Positions 9,247-18,550 are shown, counted from the first letter of the stretch. The stretch is 59,716 bases of DNA from SM23-28-2 sp964512285 (GCA_964512285.1 CAZEJO010000009.1:1-59716), one strand, 5' to 3'. Notes: a model not told the origin generated them from the sequence alone. Numbers and translations are program-made.

Positions 9247-10231
9247 AGCGAACGCTCGACTGTCGATCGTGGTCACCTCCCACACAGCCGAGAGATTGGA
9301 AGACATCTTCGAGCTCTTCGACAGCGTCCAGGGTCAGTGCTATCCGAACTTGGAGGTGATCTTCGTCGCCGAGCGCTCAGCGGAGCTTCGGGAACGGGTC
9401 GAGTGCTACGCAAAGCAGCGATCCATGGCCAACGCGAAGGTGATTTTCAACGATGGTCCCAGCGGGCTCTCGGCCTCAAGGAACGTCGGGGTGAGAGAGG
9501 CGAGTGGCGAGATCATTGCGTTCGCTGATGATGACGTCGTGCTCTTTCCTGACTGGGCAGAAGAAATGGTGAAGAGCTACTCCAGGGGAGACTCAACGAT
9601 AGGCGTCACGGGACCGGGGTTTCCGCGATGGAAGGACGAATCGCAGGCGTGGCTGCCAGAAGAGCTGTACTGGATCATCAGCTGCACGGCCTTCACTGGC
9701 TGGAACGGCATGAGAGAGGTGCGGAGCGCTTGGGGGATGAATATGTCCTTCCGGCGGGAAGCATTCGACTACTGCTCGTTTTCGGAGGACTTCGGACAGA
9801 CGACGGGGGGTCAGGCTGCTTGGAAGGCAGGGCCCGTCGATGACGCTGAGTTCTCCATCAACCTCAGGTTGAGAACAGGCAAAGCCATAGTCTACAACCC
9901 GAACGTGCGGGTATGGCACAAGGTCTATCCCTATCGGCTGGGCTTCACTTTCGTTCGCGGACAGGCCTACTGGCAAGGATATACAAAGGCGCTCCTTCGG
10001 AGAACCTATCGCGAGGACGAGGACACACGGGCCCTTGTACGCGAGTACGATCTGCTGCGGCGCATTATGCTGCGGCTGTTGCCTCGAACCCTTGGGGAGC
10101 TCTTCCGCTCGCCCACCATCGCACGCAAGAAGCTGACGATCACAGCCAACGCCCTGTTTCATGTAGCTCTAGGATATGCTGCTGCCTCCCGGCCCCGGCT
10201 GGCGGGCTTCACCCGGAGGTACTACAGCTAG
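9239..10231 (+). CDS. family 2 glycosyltransferase
   Basis: A 330-residue GT-A enzyme. The N-terminal LSIVVTSHTAERLEDIF leads to an SASRNVGVREASGE motif and the metal-binding FADDDVVLFPDWA at about residue 95. A later region with VDDAEFSINLR probably forms the acceptor pocket, with an ED-like acidic motif. No membrane segment is obvious, so it likely acts at the inner membrane surface on lipid-linked oligosaccharide. The GTG start at 9239 overlaps the preceding gene. It is followed by a DUF362 gene with a short gap. Confidence 0.85.
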   Translation: MAKANARLSIVVTSHTAERLEDIFELFDSVQGQCYPNLEVIFVAERSAELRERVECYAKQRSMANAKVIFNDGPSGLSASRNVGVREASGEIIAFADDDVVLFPDWAEEMVKSYSRGDSTIGVTGPGFPRWKDESQAWLPEELYWIISCTAFTGWNGMREVRSAWGMNMSFRREAFDYCSFSEDFGQTTGGQAAWKAGPVDDAEFSINLRLRTGKAIVYNPNVRVWHKVYPYRLGFTFVRGQAYWQGYTKALLRRTYREDEDTRALVREYDLLRRIMLRLLPRTLGELFRSPTIARKKLTITANALFHVALGYAAASRPRLAGFTRRYYS

Positions 10232-10247
10232 CCGAATGTAGGTGACA

Positions 10248-11186
10248 ATGACAACGACCGTAGGCGTGACCCGAACCAGCACCATCGACGAGGGAGGCAT
10301 CAGGGATGCTGTCTTCCGGGCGCTAGATCTGGTCGGTTTTGAGCCGTCCGGGCCGGTGGAGACCGTCGCCATTAAGCCCAATCTGCGCTTCTACTGGGAC
10401 TACTCGACAGGTGAGACCACCGACCCGCGGGTGGTAGCGTCTGTGATCGACTACGTGCGCGAGCGGTGGAACACGAGGGCCAGGATCGCCGTAGTCGAAG
10501 CTGATGCATCGGCGATGCGGACGCGGCATGCCTTTCCCATGCTCCACTACGACCGCCTTGCCAACGAGAAGGGAGTGGAACTGGTCAACCTGAGCGACGG
10601 GGAAGTATGTGAGAAAGAGGTGGCTGTTGGAAGGCACAAGTTCACGTTTCCGCTGCCCCGAATGCTATTCGATGCGGACCTTTTCATCAATTGCCCAAAG
10701 TTCAAGGTGGGCCCCTACGCCAGCGGCAACGCCCTCCACATCACCTGTTCTCTCAAGAACCTCTTCGGGTGTATCTCCAAGCCCAGGAAAGTCGGCTGGC
10801 ATCCTCAAATCAACGAGGTCATCGCCGGCCTGAACAAGCTCATTCGACCCCACCTGAACGTCGTCGACGGCATCGTAGCCTTGGGACAGCGTCCTGTGAA
10901 GCTGGGGCTCGTCGTGGCGGGCCGTGATCCGGTGGCCGTCGATTCCGTCGTCGCTCGCATGATGCGCTACAGGCCGTCAAGCGTCCGGCAAATCCGCCTG
11001 GCGGAAAAGGAGGGCGTGGGAAGCGCTCACAACATCAGCGTCGTTGGCGAAGACGTGAAGGCCATATCGAAGCTCTTCCCCTCCAGGAGTCCGCTGGCTT
11101 TCAAGCTGACATGGAGCGGCCAGCTATGGATGCTGCGGCTCTACGCTAAGCTGTCGGGGGACGCGGTGCCGCCGCTGCTGGACTAG
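10248..11186 (+). CDS. DUF362 domain protein
   Basis: About 312 residues matching DUF362. Typical features are IKPNLRFYWD near residue 44, FINCPKFKVG near 145 followed by CSLKNLFGC, and an NVVDGIVALGQ segment near 205. DUF362 proteins are often found with ferredoxin-like iron-sulfur modules, but none is fused here. The biochemical role of the family is unclear. The ATG at 10248 is chosen because AGGTG precedes it at good spacing; a GTG lies two codons upstream. It sits between glycosyltransferase genes and a sugar oxidoreductase, which suggests a role in making or attaching a surface glycan. Confidence 0.75.
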   Translation: MTTTVGVTRTSTIDEGGIRDAVFRALDLVGFEPSGPVETVAIKPNLRFYWDYSTGETTDPRVVASVIDYVRERWNTRARIAVVEADASAMRTRHAFPMLHYDRLANEKGVELVNLSDGEVCEKEVAVGRHKFTFPLPRMLFDADLFINCPKFKVGPYASGNALHITCSLKNLFGCISKPRKVGWHPQINEVIAGLNKLIRPHLNVVDGIVALGQRPVKLGLVVAGRDPVAVDSVVARMMRYRPSSVRQIRLAEKEGVGSAHNISVVGEDVKAISKLFPSRSPLAFKLTWSGQLWMLRLYAKLSGDAVPPLLD

Positions 11187-11204
11187 AGAGGAGCCCGAAC
11201 ACAC

Positions 11205-12251
11205 GTGAGCATTAAAGTTGGCATCATCGGCTTTGGCAAAATGGGCAAGCTGCACCTGAGGGTATCCCACTACATGAAGGATACAAAGGTCGTGGCCATC
11301 GCTGATCCGTCTCGGAGAGCGCTGCGCGCTGCCAAGAAAGAGAGAATCCGGGACCTTTACGACGACTACCACGAGCTGCTTCGCCGCGCGGATGTCGACG
11401 CGGTCATTATCACCTTGCCGAACTTCATGCACCTGGAGACCACCCTGGCAGCAGTCGAGGCTGGCAAGCACGTCTTCGTGGAAAAGCCTCTGGCGATGAC
11501 CAGCGCAGACTGCGAGCGGATCGATGACGCGGCGAGGCGGCAGGATGTCAAGCTGATGGTCGGTCACAACTACCGTTTCTTCGACGCAACTCGGAAGCTG
11601 AAGGCCACTTACGACTCCGGCGCTATCGGTGACGTTGTGCTTTCAACGCTCGAATTGGTGCACGGCCCTCTGGCACCATCGCTGGAGTCCCAGCCAGTGC
11701 CTGAATGGTACTTCGACGCGGACAAGATTGGGATGTGGCTGCTGGACTTGGGTTACCATGTGGTCGACCTGTTCCGCTGGCTCTTTGGAGAGGCCGAGGT
11801 GGCCTATGCTCGCCTGGATAACCACTATGGCTTCCCCTATGAGGACAATGCGATAGTTGTTCTCCAGTCCAAGACAGGCCCCAAGGGAGTTTTGCACACT
11901 GGCTACTTCGCCAAGCTGGTGTTCCCCGCATTCGACTTCCGCGTCATCTTGCACGGCACGGCCGGATGTCTTTCGACCGACCAGCTTGTGCCTCAGAATC
12001 TGCGCCTCCACGCGGCCAAGGAAGGCATCGCGAACATGCTGCGCAGGATAACGGGGCGGCGGATCAAACCGTTGAGCTATACTTACTTCTATTCATCGTA
12101 CGTAGAGGAGCAGCGCCACTTCTTCGAGTGTCTGAACAATGGGGGAGAGCCTGCGGTGGGCGCCAAGGACGCCTTCGGAACCATTCGCTTGATCGAGGAT
12201 GTCTACCGCTATTGCGATAGGGTGCCGTCCACCGCGGTGAGGGTCTCCTGA
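11205..12251 (+). CDS. Gfo/Idh/MocA family oxidoreductase
   Basis: A 348-residue NAD(P)-dependent dehydrogenase. The N-terminal Rossmann motif GFGKMG is at residues 8-13. VEKPLAMTSADC near 92 contains the conserved E-K-P of this family, and the C-terminal alpha/beta domain includes a DLGYHVVDLFRWLFG segment with the usual D/H pair. Members oxidise or reduce hydroxyl/keto groups of sugars and cyclitols, often on nucleotide sugars. The GTG start follows a GAGAGGAG site. A second Gfo/Idh gene lies at the end of the same operon, so two different redox steps are likely. Confidence 0.85.
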   Translation: MSIKVGIIGFGKMGKLHLRVSHYMKDTKVVAIADPSRRALRAAKKERIRDLYDDYHELLRRADVDAVIITLPNFMHLETTLAAVEAGKHVFVEKPLAMTSADCERIDDAARRQDVKLMVGHNYRFFDATRKLKATYDSGAIGDVVLSTLELVHGPLAPSLESQPVPEWYFDADKIGMWLLDLGYHVVDLFRWLFGEAEVAYARLDNHYGFPYEDNAIVVLQSKTGPKGVLHTGYFAKLVFPAFDFRVILHGTAGCLSTDQLVPQNLRLHAAKEGIANMLRRITGRRIKPLSYTYFYSSYVEEQRHFFECLNNGGEPAVGAKDAFGTIRLIEDVYRYCDRVPSTAVRVS

Positions 12252-12284
12252 GCAAGCGGCCTGGAATCGTAGGAGGAGCAACAG

Positions 12285-13256
12285 ATGTCGAGCAATTCCG
12301 AGTTCGAGAGATGCTTTCTGACCGGGGGCGCTGGCTTCATCGGAAGCCACCTAGTCGATCGGCTCCTGGCCGAAGGAAAGACCGTGACGGTGTACGACAA
12401 CCTATCATCCGGACGCAGAGAGTGGATCGAGCACAATATCGGCCAGCCGGGCTTCACTTTTATTGAGGCCGATCTCCTAGATGCGCAGAGATTGAAGGAG
12501 GCAATGGCTGGGCACGACCTAGTCATTCACCTGGGCGCCAACACGGACATCCCCGGCGGCAATCAGAACGTGCGCCAGGATCTGGATAACTGCACCATCG
12601 CCACCCACAACATGCTGGAAGCCATGAGGGCTACTGGTATCAGGAGGTTGCTCTTTGCGTCCACCTCCGCTGTCTACGGTGAAGCGCCGGTGATTCCCAC
12701 CCCGGAGCACGTCGGCCCCCTTCTGCCAATCTCTCTCTACGGTGGCGCCAAGCTGGCCTGCGAGACCCTGATCAGCGCCTACTGTCACATCTTCAACATA
12801 CAGGCCTGGATGTTTCGTTTCGGCAACGTGGTTGGCGGCAGGATGGGACACGGGGTGATCTACGACTTCATCCAGAAGCTGAAGCGCAACTCGGAGGAGC
12901 TGGAGATCCTCGGTGACGGTCAGCAGGAGAAGACTTTCTTCTTGGTCGAGGACTGCATTGAGGGCATATTCTGCGCCTTCCACAGGTCCGACGCTTGGTG
13001 TGATGTCTTCAATCTGAGCTGCCCTTCCGGTACGAAGATAAGCCGGGTCGCAGAGATAGTCACGGAGGAGATGGGCCTTAGCGGCGCTCGTTTCAGGTAC
13101 ACGGGTGGACGAAGAGGGTGGGTGGGAGACGTGCCGCAGGTGGGCCTGGACGTGAGCAAGATGAAGAAGCTTGGCTGGCAGGCCAGGCACACGTCGGACG
13201 AGGCCGTACGCATAGCAGCGAGACATCTTCTTGGAGTGCCGGTCGCAACCAGTTGA
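12285..13256 (+). CDS. NAD-dependent nucleotide-sugar epimerase/dehydratase
   Basis: A 323-residue extended SDR protein. GGAGFIGSHL lies near residue 10. The catalytic region STSAVYGEAP is followed by YGGAK (YxxxK) at about 154. The overall organisation resembles UDP-glucose 4-epimerase and UDP-GlcA/GlcNAc epimerases. A GTAGGAGGA site precedes the ATG. It lies directly before a UDP-sugar-dehydrogenase homologue, so the two may process the same nucleotide sugar. The substrate cannot be read from sequence alone. Confidence 0.85.
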   Translation: MSSNSEFERCFLTGGAGFIGSHLVDRLLAEGKTVTVYDNLSSGRREWIEHNIGQPGFTFIEADLLDAQRLKEAMAGHDLVIHLGANTDIPGGNQNVRQDLDNCTIATHNMLEAMRATGIRRLLFASTSAVYGEAPVIPTPEHVGPLLPISLYGGAKLACETLISAYCHIFNIQAWMFRFGNVVGGRMGHGVIYDFIQKLKRNSEELEILGDGQQEKTFFLVEDCIEGIFCAFHRSDAWCDVFNLSCPSGTKISRVAEIVTEEMGLSGARFRYTGGRRGWVGDVPQVGLDVSKMKKLGWQARHTSDEAVRIAARHLLGVPVATS

Positions 13257-13267
13257 TCTGGCGGGAG

Positions 13268-14626
13268 ATGAGAGCTCAACCAGTGAGCATGGATAGCGAA
13301 AGAGTCTGCGTCATTGGCCTCTGGCATCTCGGTCTGGTCACGTCGGCCTGCCTCGCCGATCTGGGGCGAATGGTCGTCGGCTTCGACAGCGATCCTCAAC
13401 TCATCGAGGGGTTGCATAACCATCGCCTTCCCCTATTCGAGCCAGGCTTGGAGGAGCTGGTCGCGAAGGGTATCGCAGAGGGACGGCTCTGGTTCACGGC
13501 GAACCCGCAGGAGGCGCTGGCCGGAGCCAAGTATGCCATGATAGCTCACGACACGACGGTGGACGAGCGCGATGAGTCGGACCTGTCGCAGGTGATGGCG
13601 GCTGCCTCACATCTGGCCAGGCACTTGGGAGATGGCTCGATAGTCGTCGTCAACAGCCAGGTCCCAGTCGGCACCTGCGAGCGGATCCAGGCGGCCATCC
13701 ATCGGGGGAAACCGTCACGGGATTTCGGCCTGGCCTATGTTCCGGAGAATCTGCAGCTCGGCCGGGCGATCGAGCGGTTCAAGAAGCCGGATATGATAGT
13801 GATCGGCTCTGAGGACCCCTCTACAGCCAGCTCCGTCAATGAACTTCTCGAAGGCATCGACGCTCCTCGAGTGGAGGTTGGCATCCGCACGGCTGAAATG
13901 ACGAAGCATGCTCTGAACGCCTTCCTGGCGACATGTATAAGCTTCGCTAACGAGATGGCGAACCTCTGTGACGAAGTTGGCGCGGATGCGCTGGACGTAG
14001 CCAGGGCGCTGCACCTTGACCAACGGGTAGGGCCGCTAGCACCACTGCGGCCGGGCCTGGGTTTTGCTGGCGGCACGCTGGCCAGGGATCTGAAGACGCT
14101 GCAAAGACTCGGCAAGCGAGGCGAGAATGGAACGCCCCTTATCACAGGGGTGCTAAGGGTGAACGAGCAGCAGAGCCATGCAGTCACTCGAAAGCTGACT
14201 AGAGTTTACGGATCGCTGCAGGGCCTCAGAGTGGGTGTCTTGGGGCTTACCTACAAGCCGGGCACCAGCACCCTCCGACGGTCTGTGGCCCTGGAGATCA
14301 TTGACGAGCTGACCACCCTGGGCGCGGCAGTCAGGGCGCATGACCCCCGGGCCAATCTTGAAGAACTCCCTGATATTGCGAGCTTCGAGTTCTGCCCTGA
14401 CCCATGCGCGGTTGCCGACGGAAGCGATGCCTTGGTGATCGTTACCGAATGGCCAGAGTTCCGCGATCTGGACTTCGCCGCCATGAAGGAAGCCATGAGG
14501 CACCCAGTGTTTGTTGACGCCCAGAACATGCTCGACGCGAAGGAAATGACTCAAATGGGGTTCCAGTATCTCGGGGTGGGAAAAGGAAGCACAGCGCCTG
14601 TCGGATCAAGGGGGAACGAGGCATGA
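13268..14626 (+). CDS. UDP-glucose/GDP-mannose dehydrogenase homologue lacking the catalytic cysteine
   Basis: About 452 residues with the three-domain layout of nucleotide-sugar dehydrogenases: N-terminal Rossmann fold, central helical domain (EMTKHALNAFLAT keeps the usual Lys and Asn), and C-terminal domain (VGVLGLTYKPGT). Key positions differ. The catalytic GFGGSCFPKD motif reads GFAGGTLARD, so Cys becomes Thr and Lys becomes Arg. The dinucleotide motif is GLWHLG instead of GxGYVG. A normal four-electron oxidation to a uronic acid is therefore doubtful. I use the ATG at 13268 (GGCGGGAG just upstream); a GTG at 13280 or ATG at 13289 is possible. Its last four bases overlap the next start (ATGA). 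Confidence 0.78.
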   Translation: MRAQPVSMDSERVCVIGLWHLGLVTSACLADLGRMVVGFDSDPQLIEGLHNHRLPLFEPGLEELVAKGIAEGRLWFTANPQEALAGAKYAMIAHDTTVDERDESDLSQVMAAASHLARHLGDGSIVVVNSQVPVGTCERIQAAIHRGKPSRDFGLAYVPENLQLGRAIERFKKPDMIVIGSEDPSTASSVNELLEGIDAPRVEVGIRTAEMTKHALNAFLATCISFANEMANLCDEVGADALDVARALHLDQRVGPLAPLRPGLGFAGGTLARDLKTLQRLGKRGENGTPLITGVLRVNEQQSHAVTRKLTRVYGSLQGLRVGVLGLTYKPGTSTLRRSVALEIIDELTTLGAAVRAHDPRANLEELPDIASFEFCPDPCAVADGSDALVIVTEWPEFRDLDFAAMKEAMRHPVFVDAQNMLDAKEMTQMGFQYLGVGKGSTAPVGSRGNEA

Positions 14627-15459
14627 AGCTGGCAGGCAAGGCCGCCATCATCACGGGCGCTGGCCGAGGCATCGGCAAGGCCACCGCTCTCGCTTTCGCC
14701 CACGAGGGAGCGGACATGCTGGTCGCGTCACGCACGCTGTCCGAGCTAGCGGAGACGGCCGAAGAGGCGCAAGCGCTGGGGCGACATGCCGTTACCCTGA
14801 AGGTTGATGTAACCAACCGAGACGAAGTGGAAAGAATGGTCGCCCATGCCCTTGAGGAGTTCGGGAAGGTCGACATTCTGGTCAACAACGCCGGAATCTA
14901 TGGGTCCATAGGTCCTCTTGTCGACAACGACCCAGAGAAGTGGGTGCAAACTGTCAGGATCAATCTATTTGGTTCATTCTTCTGTGCCCGAGCGGTTCTC
15001 CCGGTCATGATTCGACAGCGGCACGGCAAGATCATCAATCTTTCCGGAGGAGGAGCCACGTCGCCTCTACCCAACTTCTCCGCCTATGCCGCATCCAAAG
15101 CGGCCATAGTGCGCCTCACCGAAACCTTGGCTGAGGAAATCAAGGGGTTCAACATTCAGGTGAACGCCATCGCTCCGGGAGGGGTGAACACCAGACTGAC
15201 GGACGAAATCTTTGCCGCCGGGGCTGCTGCTGGCGAAGAGATGCTGGCTCGCACGCGTCGGCAGAAGGAGACCGGCGGCGTGCCGCCCGAGAGGGCGGCT
15301 GCCCTAGCCGTCTTCCTCGCCTCGGATGAATCCGATGCTCTGACCGGGCGGCTGATCAGCGCCGTCTGGGACGATTGGGAGACCATGAACGGTCGCATCG
15401 ATCAAATCATGGGCTCGGATCTGTATACCTTGCGCCGGGTGGTGGAGAGCAAGCGATGA
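14623..15459 (+). CDS. short-chain dehydrogenase/reductase
   Basis: A 278-residue classical SDR. The cofactor motif TGAGRGIGKA is at about residues 11-20, NNAG near 89, and the catalytic Ser (LSGGGATS) and YAASK near 155-160. This group reduces or oxidises hydroxyl groups of sugars, polyols or fatty-acyl chains. Both ends overlap neighbours by ATGA, with the dehydrogenase upstream and a Gfo/Idh oxidoreductase downstream, so it is translationally coupled inside the sugar-modification operon. The C-terminal 20 residues (DLYTLRRVVESKR) are atypical, and the substrate is unknown. Confidence 0.85.
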   Translation: MKLAGKAAIITGAGRGIGKATALAFAHEGADMLVASRTLSELAETAEEAQALGRHAVTLKVDVTNRDEVERMVAHALEEFGKVDILVNNAGIYGSIGPLVDNDPEKWVQTVRINLFGSFFCARAVLPVMIRQRHGKIINLSGGGATSPLPNFSAYAASKAAIVRLTETLAEEIKGFNIQVNAIAPGGVNTRLTDEIFAAGAAAGEEMLARTRRQKETGGVPPERAAALAVFLASDESDALTGRLISAVWDDWETMNGRIDQIMGSDLYTLRRVVESKR

Positions 15460-16496
15460 AGGTTGGCATCGTCGGCGCGGGCCTTCAGGGCAGGCGACGC
15501 GCCAGAGCACTTAAGGCAGTAGACGATTCGCATCTGATGATCGTGGCTGATGTTTGGCAAGATGCGGCCGCTGCCTTGGCGGCGGAGGCTGGTTGTCTGG
15601 CCACGTCCCAGTGGGAGGACGTGGTGGCCCGCGATGACGTGGAAGCGGTAGCCGTGTGCACACCGCCACACCTCCACGCTGAGATCGCCATTGCTGCCAT
15701 GAAGATGGGCAAGCACGTCCTCTGTGAGAAGCCCCTGGCCCGCAATGTGGATGAGGGTCGAGAGATGGTGAAGGTGGCTCGGGAGGCTGGAGTGACGCTC
15801 AAGTGCGGCTTCAATCTACGCTATCATCCCGCCATTCGCCAAGTGCGCCAGTGGTGTGAGGGCGACAGCATCGGCGAGATCGATTGGATACGCTGTCGCT
15901 ACGGGATCGGCGGCCGGCCAGGCTATGACCAGGAGTGGCGAGCCAAGGCCTCGGTCAGCGGCGGCGGCCAGCTCATGGACCAGGGCATCCACCTTCTGGA
16001 CTTGTGCCGCTGGTTTCTCGGCGACTTCGCTGAAGCGAGCAGCATGGTGGCAACCTACTTCTGGGACGTGGCCCCTCTAGAAGACAACGCCTTCGCCCTG
16101 CTGCGCACCGCCCAGGGCCAGATCGCCTCCCTTCACGTGAGCTGGACCCAATGGAAACCCTTGTTCTCGTTCGAGATCTTTGGCCACGACGGCTATCTCA
16201 TCGTCGAGGGGTTGGGGGGAGCCTACGGCAATGAACGGGCGATCCGCGGGCGGCGGGACTTCGTCGCGCCCTTCGGCGAGGAGGTCATCGAGTTCCGTGG
16301 GGAGGACCGTTCCTGGGAGGAGGAATGGCGGGAGTTCACTTCCGCGATCCGCGAGGGTCGAGAGCCCTCGGCCAACGGAGAGGACGGCCTGGCGGCGATC
16401 GGACTGGCCCATTCCATCTATGAAAGCACTCGCTTGGGGAGGGCGGTAGCAACGGCAGCGCTCGCTTCCCCGCGCCGACCTTCAGGGTCCCGATAG
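15456..16496 (+). CDS. Gfo/Idh/MocA family oxidoreductase
   Basis: About 346 residues starting at the ATG that overlaps the SDR stop. GIVGAGLQGRRRA forms the NAD(P) site, CEKPLARNVDEG carries the E-K-P motif, and GGGQLMDQGIHLLDLCRWFLG holds the conserved D/H pair of the substrate domain. It is the last gene of the plus-strand half of the polysaccharide locus and meets a convergent glycosyltransferase gene 21 bases later. It is clearly divergent from the other Gfo/Idh copy at 11.2-12.3 kb, so it is not a recent duplicate. Confidence 0.85.
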   Translation: MKVGIVGAGLQGRRRARALKAVDDSHLMIVADVWQDAAAALAAEAGCLATSQWEDVVARDDVEAVAVCTPPHLHAEIAIAAMKMGKHVLCEKPLARNVDEGREMVKVAREAGVTLKCGFNLRYHPAIRQVRQWCEGDSIGEIDWIRCRYGIGGRPGYDQEWRAKASVSGGGQLMDQGIHLLDLCRWFLGDFAEASSMVATYFWDVAPLEDNAFALLRTAQGQIASLHVSWTQWKPLFSFEIFGHDGYLIVEGLGGAYGNERAIRGRRDFVAPFGEEVIEFRGEDRSWEEEWREFTSAIREGREPSANGEDGLAAIGLAHSIYESTRLGRAVATAALASPRRPSGSR

Positions 16497-16517
16497 CCTC
16501 GTATTATCTGGCTCCGA

Positions 16518-17657
16518 CTAGACCTCGATTCCCATGCGTTCGAAGGCGGAGGAGAAGACTCTGTCTGCCCGGTATTGCTGTGCAAGGGCGATGGCATTCT
16601 CCCGGCAGCGTTTGTAGAACTCATCGTCGGACAGGAGCTTGAGGATGGCGCCCGCTAGCTGCTGCTTGTCGTAGTCGATGACGATGCCCGCGCCCTCTCT
16701 CTCGATTTCGGCCGCTATCGGAGACACACGCGTGATGATCACGGGCACACCGCGCGCTAGATAGGGCTTGGCCCGAGAGTCGCTGTACCTCTTGTGCGTG
16801 CTGGCCTTCGGCTCATAGAGGGCGAGCCCCACTCGATGGCGCTGCACGACCCGGGTGTATTCTTCCTCATCAGCCACGTAGCCAAGCACGTCGAAGTGTG
16901 GTTCCAGGCCCAATTCCCGCACGCGGCTGCGCAGCGACTGGGGAAACTCCTGGTAGGTCGTGACCGTGACCCGAGTCTTGGGTTGCTTGTCAACGACATA
17001 GGGAAGAGTTTCCAGCAAAAGGTCAAAGCCATAGCCTGCTTCAACCAATCCCGAGTTGATGATGGAGGCCGTCGGCACGTCCTCTGGCGGGAGCCAGTTC
17101 AGATGCTCGGCCAGCACGGGGTCTCCGACTATCTGTACTTTGTCGCGAGATAGCTTAATGCCTCGCTGACGCCTGTGCTCCACTATCTGGGGCACCACGT
17201 CCCAGTTGTAGTCGGAGCGAGTTGCACAGATCTCGTCCAGCTTCAAGTACAGACCGTTCAGAACCTTGTTTCTGAACCGCTTGGGGTGGTAGTCGTGCGT
17301 CCAAGAGACTGTGCGTTCGACGATACCCAGGGAGCGTAGGAACAGGCCGAGCAGAACCAAATGGGGGCTACCCGAGACGTACAGGTCGTATCTCCGCCTG
17401 AGAAGCAGCAGCCAGAAGAGCGTGATAAGAACATCGCCCGCATAAGAGATGGGCCCCCTGCTTCGACCGCGGGCAATAGTCCATTCCCGTCGCCGGCCGT
17501 CTTGACAGGCCACAAGCTGGGATCGCCGCACAAGATCTTGGGCAAAGGGATGGCCCAAAAAGATGACCTCTCGCGCTTTGGGGCCGTCGGCCAGGAACTG
17601 AAGCAGATCGGGCAGTGCGCAGGCAACGTTGTGGCCGCCGACGATCAACACTCGCAT
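16518..17657 (-). CDS. family 4-like glycosyltransferase
   Basis: About 379 residues with a GT-B layout. The N-terminal MRVLIVGGHNVA is followed by a hydrophobic membrane-associating stretch near residue 75 (ITLFWLLLLRRR). The C-terminal half contains VGLALYEPKASTHKRYSDSRAKPYLARGVPVI, which resembles the E-x7-E donor-binding region of GT4 enzymes in position but not in a perfect motif. The start at 17657 fits the family; an in-frame codon at 17741 would add 28 residues. It is the last gene of the minus-strand half of the locus. Donor sugar unknown. Confidence 0.75.
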   Translation of the reverse strand: MRVLIVGGHNVACALPDLLQFLADGPKAREVIFLGHPFAQDLVRRSQLVACQDGRRREWTIARGRSRGPISYAGDVLITLFWLLLLRRRYDLYVSGSPHLVLLGLFLRSLGIVERTVSWTHDYHPKRFRNKVLNGLYLKLDEICATRSDYNWDVVPQIVEHRRQRGIKLSRDKVQIVGDPVLAEHLNWLPPEDVPTASIINSGLVEAGYGFDLLLETLPYVVDKQPKTRVTVTTYQEFPQSLRSRVRELGLEPHFDVLGYVADEEEYTRVVQRHRVGLALYEPKASTHKRYSDSRAKPYLARGVPVIITRVSPIAAEIEREGAGIVIDYDKQQLAGAILKLLSDDEFYKRCRENAIALAQQYRADRVFSSAFERMGIEV

Positions 17658-17752
17658 GTCCGCGAGCCGTCTCTTGGCGGGTGCCGGGTCCTTTCCCCTC
17701 TTCTCCAACGTCTCACATCTCCCGCGTCTTCTCGTGTCCAACCAGCCGAGGA

Positions 17753-18457
17753 CTACTCAACCCGAGACGAGGAACCTGGGTCCCCTCTCGCGTTATTCAA
17801 GACCTGCCCATCCAGGTTCTTCACGCAGACCATGTTGCCCCCTATCCGAGGAAAGTAGTAGGAAAAGGGCGTGCCCAGCATCCAGACGGCGTTGGCAACG
17901 AGCCGCAGCCACTCGGGCAAGGGTGAAGTCTCTTGGGCTACCAGGCCTCCCATGCCTCGCAGGCCGGATCCGCGGACTGCGTAGCCTAGCCGGCGGAAAT
18001 CCTGGGGTAGCCACGTGCTGTGGTGCGCCTGATAGGGGTTGCCATCATACTCGTCCTGATGACAGCGGCCCACAGGAGCTGTGATGATCACCTGGCGGCG
18101 GGCTCTCTCCTCCATATCGGCGATGAGGTGCGCCGCCTCGTGTGGCTGCAGATGCTCCAACACCTCGCTGCACAGAACAATGTCAAACGTCCCAGAGCCG
18201 AAGGGTAGGAACCGCACATCGCAGCGAACGAGGTCGTCGTAGAACCCCACTGCCCGGCAGTGGAGCAGATATGGCTGAAAGATGTCTGCTCCCACCGAGA
18301 ACAGTTTCCGCTTTCGGTTGATGCGCTCGATGGGCCCTCCGCGGCCACAGCCGACGTCTAGGAGGCTTTCGCTCTCCTTGTCCAGATGTTTCGAGATCGT
18401 CCACCACGATGGGAGGGGGAGGAATGAACGAAATGCTCTAGCGACGCGTGCTAGCAT
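17753..18457 (-). CDS. SAM-dependent methyltransferase (class I)
   Basis: A 234-residue methyltransferase of the Methyltransf_11 type. LLDVGCGRGGP (about residues 32-42) is motif I, CDVRFLPFGSGTFDIVLCSEVLEHL (about 79-103) covers motifs II-IV, and a conserved basic segment ending in VIITAPVG follows. Sequence after residue 180 is hydrophobic and may contact membrane or acceptor glycan. In a surface-polysaccharide locus, a sugar O- or N-methyltransferase is the natural expectation, but a lipid or terminal-capping role is also possible. Confidence 0.8.
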   Translation of the reverse strand: MLARVARAFRSFLPLPSWWTISKHLDKESESLLDVGCGRGGPIERINRKRKLFSVGADIFQPYLLHCRAVGFYDDLVRCDVRFLPFGSGTFDIVLCSEVLEHLQPHEAAHLIADMEERARRQVIITAPVGRCHQDEYDGNPYQAHHSTWLPQDFRRLGYAVRGSGLRGMGGLVAQETSPLPEWLRLVANAVWMLGTPFSYYFPRIGGNMVCVKNLDGQVLNNARGDPGSSSRVE

Positions 18458-18550
18458 GCCTCACCTGCACATCTTCCACGTCTGGCGACAGGTACAGATG
18501 CCCCTGCCCATTGTCATAGAACACGTTGGTCGTCGCCGGCCGCCTTCAAC

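Noticed and set aside
13118..13267. Longer N-terminus for the nucleotide-sugar dehydrogenase homologue
   Set aside because: It lies in the coding end of the epimerase gene and has no homology to the family; the Rossmann fold starts right after 13268.
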